64,000 nt of DNA from Sphingomonas sp. Root720 (GTDB lineage Bacteria > Pseudomonadota > Alphaproteobacteria > Sphingomonadales > Sphingomonadaceae): positions 62,972 through 126,971 of the forward strand of contig NZ_LMID01000014.1 in NCBI RefSeq assembly GCF_001428605.1, written 5' to 3'. The notes beneath the pieces are model-generated. The model made no database searches. It was not told where the DNA came from and saw only the letters and a program-made list of their open reading frames with translations. Position numbers and translations under genes: made by a program. Every line of letters starts with the position of its first letter. Position 1 is the stretch's first letter. Shown piece after piece: positions 61,190-64,000 of this stretch.

Positions 61190-62035
61190 ATGGTAACCAA
61201 CGGCCTGTCGGTCGATATCGAGGACTGGTTCCAGGTCGGCGCCTTCGAACGCACGATCCGTCGCGAGGACTGGGATGCGCTGACGCCGCGGGTCGAACGG
61301 AACAGCGACGCGGTGATCGACCTGTTCGGCCGGATGGGCGCCAGGGCGACCTTCTTTACCCTCGGCTGGGTTGCGAAGCGCAATCCGTCGCTGATCCGTC
61401 GGATCGTCGATGCCGGGCATGAACTGGCCAGCCATGGCTGGGACCATCTCCGCGTTTTTACCATGACCCCGGACCGGTTCCGCGAGGACCTGCGCCGCAC
61501 CCGCGCGGTGCTGGAGGACTTGGGCGGGCAGAAGGTGATCGGCTATCGCGCACCGAGCTTCTCGATCGACGCCCGGACCCCCTGGGCCCACGAAATCCTT
61601 GCCGAGGAGGGCTATGTCTATTCGTCGAGCGTCGCTCCGGTGGTGCACGATCATTATGGCTGGCCCGAAGCGCCGCGCTTCGCCTTCCGCCCGGTGGCGG
61701 GCAGCGCGCTGGTCGAGCTGCCGGTGACGACCGCCCGGCTGGGCGGTCGCATCGTCGCGGCGGGCGGCGGCGGCTTCTTCCGGCTGTTCCCCTATGCTTT
61801 TTCGCGCTGGGCGATCCGGCAGGTGAACGGCGAGCGGCATCCGGCCGTCTTCTATTTCCACCCGTGGGAGATCGATCCCGGCCAGCCGAGGGTCGCCGAT
61901 GCGCCGCTCAAGTCGAAGCTGCGCCATTATGCGCGGCTCGGCGCGATGGAGGGCAAGCTCGAGCGAGTGATCGGCGACTTCCGCTGGGATCGGATCGACC
62001 GCGTGGTCGCCGCCGAAGCGGCCGGGGCCTCCTAG
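61190..62035 (+). CDS. XrtA system polysaccharide deacetylase
   Basis: 281 residues with the NodB fold. LSVDIEDWFQVGAFE supplies the metal-site Asp pair, ATFFTLGWVAKRNPSLIRRI and GHELASHGWDH supply the His-x-x-x-His metal ligands, followed by RAPSFSID and FYFHPWEIDPGQP. This is the TIGR03006 type, a regular member of exosortase A clusters. ATG 61190 is chosen. An in-frame ATG at 61157 inside the upstream gene is possible. It probably removes acetyl groups from the exopolysaccharide. Confidence 0.92.
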   Translation: MVTNGLSVDIEDWFQVGAFERTIRREDWDALTPRVERNSDAVIDLFGRMGARATFFTLGWVAKRNPSLIRRIVDAGHELASHGWDHLRVFTMTPDRFREDLRRTRAVLEDLGGQKVIGYRAPSFSIDARTPWAHEILAEEGYVYSSSVAPVVHDHYGWPEAPRFAFRPVAGSALVELPVTTARLGGRIVAAGGGGFFRLFPYAFSRWAIRQVNGERHPAVFYFHPWEIDPGQPRVADAPLKSKLRHYARLGAMEGKLERVIGDFRWDRIDRVVAAEAAGAS

Positions 62036-62038
62036 GCC

Positions 62039-63091
62039 GTGACGGGGGTCCGCCGCGTTGCCCTGACCGATCCCTCGATCGCCGCCGCGATCGAGGCCTA
62101 TGTCCAGCGCCATCCGCAGGGCAGTGCTTTCCATCGCCCGGCGTGGAGCCGCGCGGTCGAGCGGGGCTGCGGACAGGCCGCCCATTATCTGGTTGCCGAG
62201 TCCGCGGATGGCGACCTCACCGGACTGCTGCCGCTGACCGAGATGCATTCGCCGCTGTTCGGGCGGGCGCTGGTGTCGGCCGGCTTCGCCGTGGGCGGCG
62301 GGCCGATCGCCGACGACGACGCGACCGTCGATCGGCTGGCGGAGGCGGGCTGGGCGCTGGCCGGACGGCTGAGCTGCCCGTCGCTGGAACTGCGCGGCGG
62401 GGCGCTGCCGTCGGGCAGCGGCTGGCATGTCGAGCGGGGCATCTACGCCGGTTTCGTCCGGCCTCTCGCGGCCGACGACGAGGCCGAGTTGCTCGCGATC
62501 CCGCGCAAGCAGCGCGCCGAAGTGCGCAAGGCGCAGGGTCTCGGGCTGACCGTCACCGCCGGGCGCGACGAGGCGGATAGGGCGGCCCATTATGCGGTTT
62601 ATGCCGAAAGCGTCCACAACCTGGGCACGCCCGTCTTTCCACGGGCGCTGTTCGACGCGGTGCTGGACGGTTTCAGCGAGGACGCCGACATTCTGACGGT
62701 GCGCCATCGGGGGGTGCCGCTCGCAAGCGTGCTGAGCCTGTACCACAAGGGCGTCGTCATGCCCTATTGGGGCGGCGGCACGCGGGCGGCGCGGACGTGG
62801 CGCGCCAACGACATGATGTATTATGCGCTGATGCTTCACGCGCGACGGCGCGGATGCACCGCCTTCGATTTCGGACGGTCGAAGTTCGGGACCGGTGCGT
62901 TCGCCTTCAAGAAGAACTGGGGCTTCGAGCCGGAGCCGCTCGGCTATGCCGCGCGCACCGCCGACGGGCAGCAGCCGCGCGAGATCAATCCGCTGAGCCC
63001 GAGATATCGGCTGCAGATCGCGCTGTGGCAGCGTCTTCCGCTGTCCCTCGCCAACCGGATCGGTCCCTGGATCGCCAAGGGGCTCGGCTGA
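62039..63091 (+). CDS. FemAB-family protein, XrtA/PEP-CTERM system-associated
   Basis: 350 residues from GTG 62039, three bases after the deacetylase stop. The GNAT-like double fold has segments AFHRPAWSRAVERGCGQAAHYL, LIPRK/LLAIPRKQRAEVRKAQGLGL, VHNLGTPVFPRALFDAVL, LSLYHKGVVMPYWGGG and the C-terminal FDFGRSKFGTGAFAFKKNWGFEPEPL, which matches TIGR03019 FemAB proteins. It probably transfers an amino-acyl group onto the exopolysaccharide or its lipid carrier. Such a step would fit the nearby ligase/ACP/decarboxylase genes, which is inference. The stop overlaps the next gene by TGATG. Confidence 0.92.
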   Translation: MTGVRRVALTDPSIAAAIEAYVQRHPQGSAFHRPAWSRAVERGCGQAAHYLVAESADGDLTGLLPLTEMHSPLFGRALVSAGFAVGGGPIADDDATVDRLAEAGWALAGRLSCPSLELRGGALPSGSGWHVERGIYAGFVRPLAADDEAELLAIPRKQRAEVRKAQGLGLTVTAGRDEADRAAHYAVYAESVHNLGTPVFPRALFDAVLDGFSEDADILTVRHRGVPLASVLSLYHKGVVMPYWGGGTRAARTWRANDMMYYALMLHARRRGCTAFDFGRSKFGTGAFAFKKNWGFEPEPLGYAARTADGQQPREINPLSPRYRLQIALWQRLPLSLANRIGPWIAKGLG

Positions 63092-64000
63092 TGGGCGAGC
63101 TGATGTTCCTCGCCCATCGCATCCCCTTTCCGCCGGACCGGGGGGATCGCATCCGCAGTTTCCACATGCTCCGGCACCTCGCGCGGATGCGGCCCGTCCA
63201 CCTGCTCGGCTTCGTCGACAATGAGGACGACCGCAAGGCGGCGAAGGAATTGCTCCCGATGCTCGCGTCGCTCCACATCGAGGTGCGCGCCAAGTCGAGG
63301 CTGCGCGCCGGGCTGGAGGCGCTGATGCTGGGCGAGCCGGTGTCGGTCGCGGCGTTCGGATCGCGGCGGATCATGCGGATGGTGGACCAGCTGCTCGCCG
63401 AACGGCCGATCGACACGATCCTCGCTTATTCGGGACAGATGGCGCAGTTCGTGCCCGACGATCGCCGGGGGCGCCGTTTCATCATGGATTTCGTCGACGT
63501 CGATTCGGAGAAGTTCGCGGCCTATGGCGCCGCCGAGCGCGGCCCGATGCGCTGGATCCATCGCCGCGAGGCGCGGCTGCTCGGCGAATATGAGGACAGC
63601 GTCGGCCGCTGGGCCGATGTCAGCCTGTTCGTCAGCGAGGCGGAGGCGGCGCTGTTCCGGCAACGGGCGGGACTGTCGAGCAGCCATGTCCGCGCGCTCG
63701 ACAACGGCATCGACACCGGTTTCTTCGACCCGGCGGGCTTCCCCCGCCTCGAGGGGGCCGAGCCGATGCTCGTCTTCACCGGGCAGATGGACTATCGCCC
63801 CAATGCCGACGCCGTCGACTATTTCGCGCGGCGGACCTTTCCCGCGATCCGGGCCAAGCACCCCTCGACCCTGTTCGCGATCGTCGGCCGCGATCCGACC
63901 CCGGCGGTGCGGGACCTGGCCAAGCTCAGGAACGTCATCGTCACCGGGGCCGTGCCCGACGTGCGGCCCTGGCTGGCCGCCGCCGCGGCCGTCGTCGCGC
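63091..64000 (+). CDS. XrtA/PEP-CTERM system glycosyltransferase (TIGR03087 type), C-terminus off the window
   Basis: The first 303 codons of a GT4 enzyme that runs off the right edge. The start overlaps the FemAB stop (TGATG). FLAHRIPFPPDRGDRIRSFHMLRHL is the family N-terminus, then FIMDFVDVDSEKFAAYG, LFVSEAEAALFR, ALDNGIDTGFFDP, MLVFTGQMDYRPNADAVDYF and FAIVGRDPTPAV. It probably adds a sugar to the exopolysaccharide repeat. Exosortase itself (xrtA/epsH) is not in the window and would be expected nearby on the right. Confidence 0.92.
   Translation, partial: MGELMFLAHRIPFPPDRGDRIRSFHMLRHLARMRPVHLLGFVDNEDDRKAAKELLPMLASLHIEVRAKSRLRAGLEALMLGEPVSVAAFGSRRIMRMVDQLLAERPIDTILAYSGQMAQFVPDDRRGRRFIMDFVDVDSEKFAAYGAAERGPMRWIHRREARLLGEYEDSVGRWADVSLFVSEAEAALFRQRAGLSSSHVRALDNGIDTGFFDPAGFPRLEGAEPMLVFTGQMDYRPNADAVDYFARRTFPAIRAKHPSTLFAIVGRDPTPAVRDLAKLRNVIVTGAVPDVRPWLAAAAAVVA

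Noticed and set aside
59434-61500. Minus-strand open frame of 688 codons
   Set aside because: Antisense to the ExeA-like ATPase gene and its Pro-rich tail. The Arg-rich translation is the expected complement.

Overview
The window is high-GC DNA from an alphaproteobacterium, most likely a sphingomonad (Sphingomonas/Rhizorhabdus-like). This is inferred from the exosortase-A-type exopolysaccharide cluster, the GC-rich codon use, the TonB-dependent receptor and the short inverted repeats typical of that group. Almost the whole window is devoted to building, decorating and exporting surface glycans and a secreted RTX protein.

Layout. 1-2.5 kb: a partial periplasmic-binding lipoprotein and a divergent alpha/beta hydrolase, a small conserved protein and tRNA-Leu(CAA). 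2.9-6.9 kb: a tightly overlapping three-gene operon (asparagine-synthetase-like adenylase, SGNH-fold protein, GSCFA protein). 6.9-16.2 kb: methyltransferases, a PAPS-type sulfotransferase, a 1302-residue multi-glycosyltransferase, an M23 peptidase and a GT4. 16.5-23.8 kb (minus strand): a complete type I secretion system (TolC, ABC exporter, HlyD adaptor) with a translationally coupled sulfotransferase and an RTX substrate. 24.0-35.4 kb: very large multidomain glycosyltransferase/methyltransferase proteins, then four genes that each carry a DUF4214-like module. 35.4-41.1 kb (minus): KpsE/KpsM-like ABC-dependent polysaccharide export parts with two GT4 enzymes. 41.4-45.3 kb: rfbCBDA (dTDP-L-rhamnose synthesis) coupled to a cyclic-nucleotide-binding protein. 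45.3-51.3 kb: an MreB paralogue, a Sel1-repeat protein, a siderophore-type TonB receptor with candidate Fur sites, and trxB. 51.35-64 kb: the exosortase A (XrtA/EpsH) exopolysaccharide cluster, from acyl carrier protein to a glycosyltransferase cut off by the window end.

How it fits together. dTDP-rhamnose from RfbCBDA probably feeds the modular glycosyltransferases. The KpsM/KpsE pair would export one glycan, though no KpsT-like ATPase is present in the window. The T1SS exports a Ca-binding RTX protein that may form a surface layer associated with that glycan. Sulfotransferases, methyltransferases and the AsnB-like/SGNH/GSCFA trio are candidate decorating enzymes. The last 12 kb is a second exopolysaccharide pathway of the Wza/Wzc type, linked to PEP-CTERM protein sorting.

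Most genes overlap their neighbours by ATGA, GTGA or TGATG, so translational coupling is the rule. Several N-terminal modules (NPDV-type motif, DUF4214-like, TPR, beta-rich domain) recur on unrelated catalytic domains across the cluster. No insertion sequence, phage gene or CRISPR array was seen.
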